Assembly (NCBI GenBank): GCA_964423195.1
Contig: CAYRDY010000030.1
Span: forward strand, 1-21,400
DNA length: 21,400 bases
Reading direction: 5' to 3'
From: CAKRHR01 sp964423195
GTDB taxonomy: Bacteria; Bacillota; Clostridia; Lachnospirales; Lachnospiraceae
Position 1 is the stretch's first letter. Every line of letters begins with the position of its first letter. Position numbers and translations under genes: made by a program. This document shows, piece after piece, positions 21,381-21,400 of the stretch. The notes beneath the pieces were generated by a model, which made no database searches, was not told where the DNA came from, and saw nothing but the letters and a program-made list of their open reading frames with translations.

Positions 21381-21400
21381 AAAGGACATAAAGCACTTAT

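Overview
This 21.4 kb window looks like chromosomal DNA of a moderately GC-rich gut-type Clostridia, most likely Lachnospiraceae or a close relative. The clues are strong AGGAGG-type ribosome binding sites, a TnpW-like gene from a clostridial transposon, a PadR/HAAS (DUF1700-like) regulatory pair, a DUF4860-like pilus gene, and clostridial-type M29, MalQ and YitT proteins. No rRNA, tRNA, CRISPR array or intact insertion sequence was seen. All assignments come from reading the sequence; no database search was run.

Layout. (1) Bases 1-630 are the end of an integrated mobile element: the tail of an unidentified gene, tnpW, a 24-codon reading frame and a terminator. No recombinase follows. (2) Bases 758-907 hold a hairpin-rich intergenic element that runs into the 3' end of a minus-strand TMEM164/YwaF-type membrane protein gene; a second copy of its end hairpin lies at 8146-8183. 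(3) Bases 1858-2148 are a divergent promoter region made of an imperfect 71-bp tandem repeat. It leads to a 652-residue protein with a ParB-like N-terminus and a BMP-type ligand-binding domain but no signal peptide, followed by a small metallophosphoesterase gene. (4) Bases 4863-11228 are all on the minus strand. In transcription order they encode AsnS, an L,D-transpeptidase, a YitT protein, a PadR regulator, a HAAS-NfeD fusion and an SPFH/stomatin protein. (5) Bases 11550-16758 (plus) are a compact type IV pilus-like cluster: transglutaminase lipoprotein, GspF/PilC platform protein, four small single-membrane-span proteins (pseudopilin or minor-pilin candidates) and a PilT-type ATPase. (6) Bases 16803-17918 (minus) encode an M29 aminopeptidase. 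(7) Bases 18214-21380 (plus) encode MalQ, a PlsC-type acyltransferase and an unrecognised membrane protein with a lysine-rich tail.

How the genes fit together. PadR, HAAS-NfeD and SPFH look like a self-regulated membrane-microdomain module: the padR stop overlaps the nfeD start, and a palindrome overlaps the padR promoter. The pilus cluster appears to be one transcription unit with ATGA overlaps. It lacks an obvious PilB, prepilin peptidase and PilMNO within the window, so it is either a reduced machine or relies on genes elsewhere. The remaining genes are housekeeping (asnS, malQ, plsC, aminopeptidase) or cell-envelope functions (L,D-transpeptidase).

The strongest candidates for something little described are the cytoplasmic ParB-like/BMP protein, the HAAS-NfeD fusion under PadR, the reduced pilus cluster headed by a transglutaminase lipoprotein, and the structured intergenic element that supplies the end of a coding sequence.
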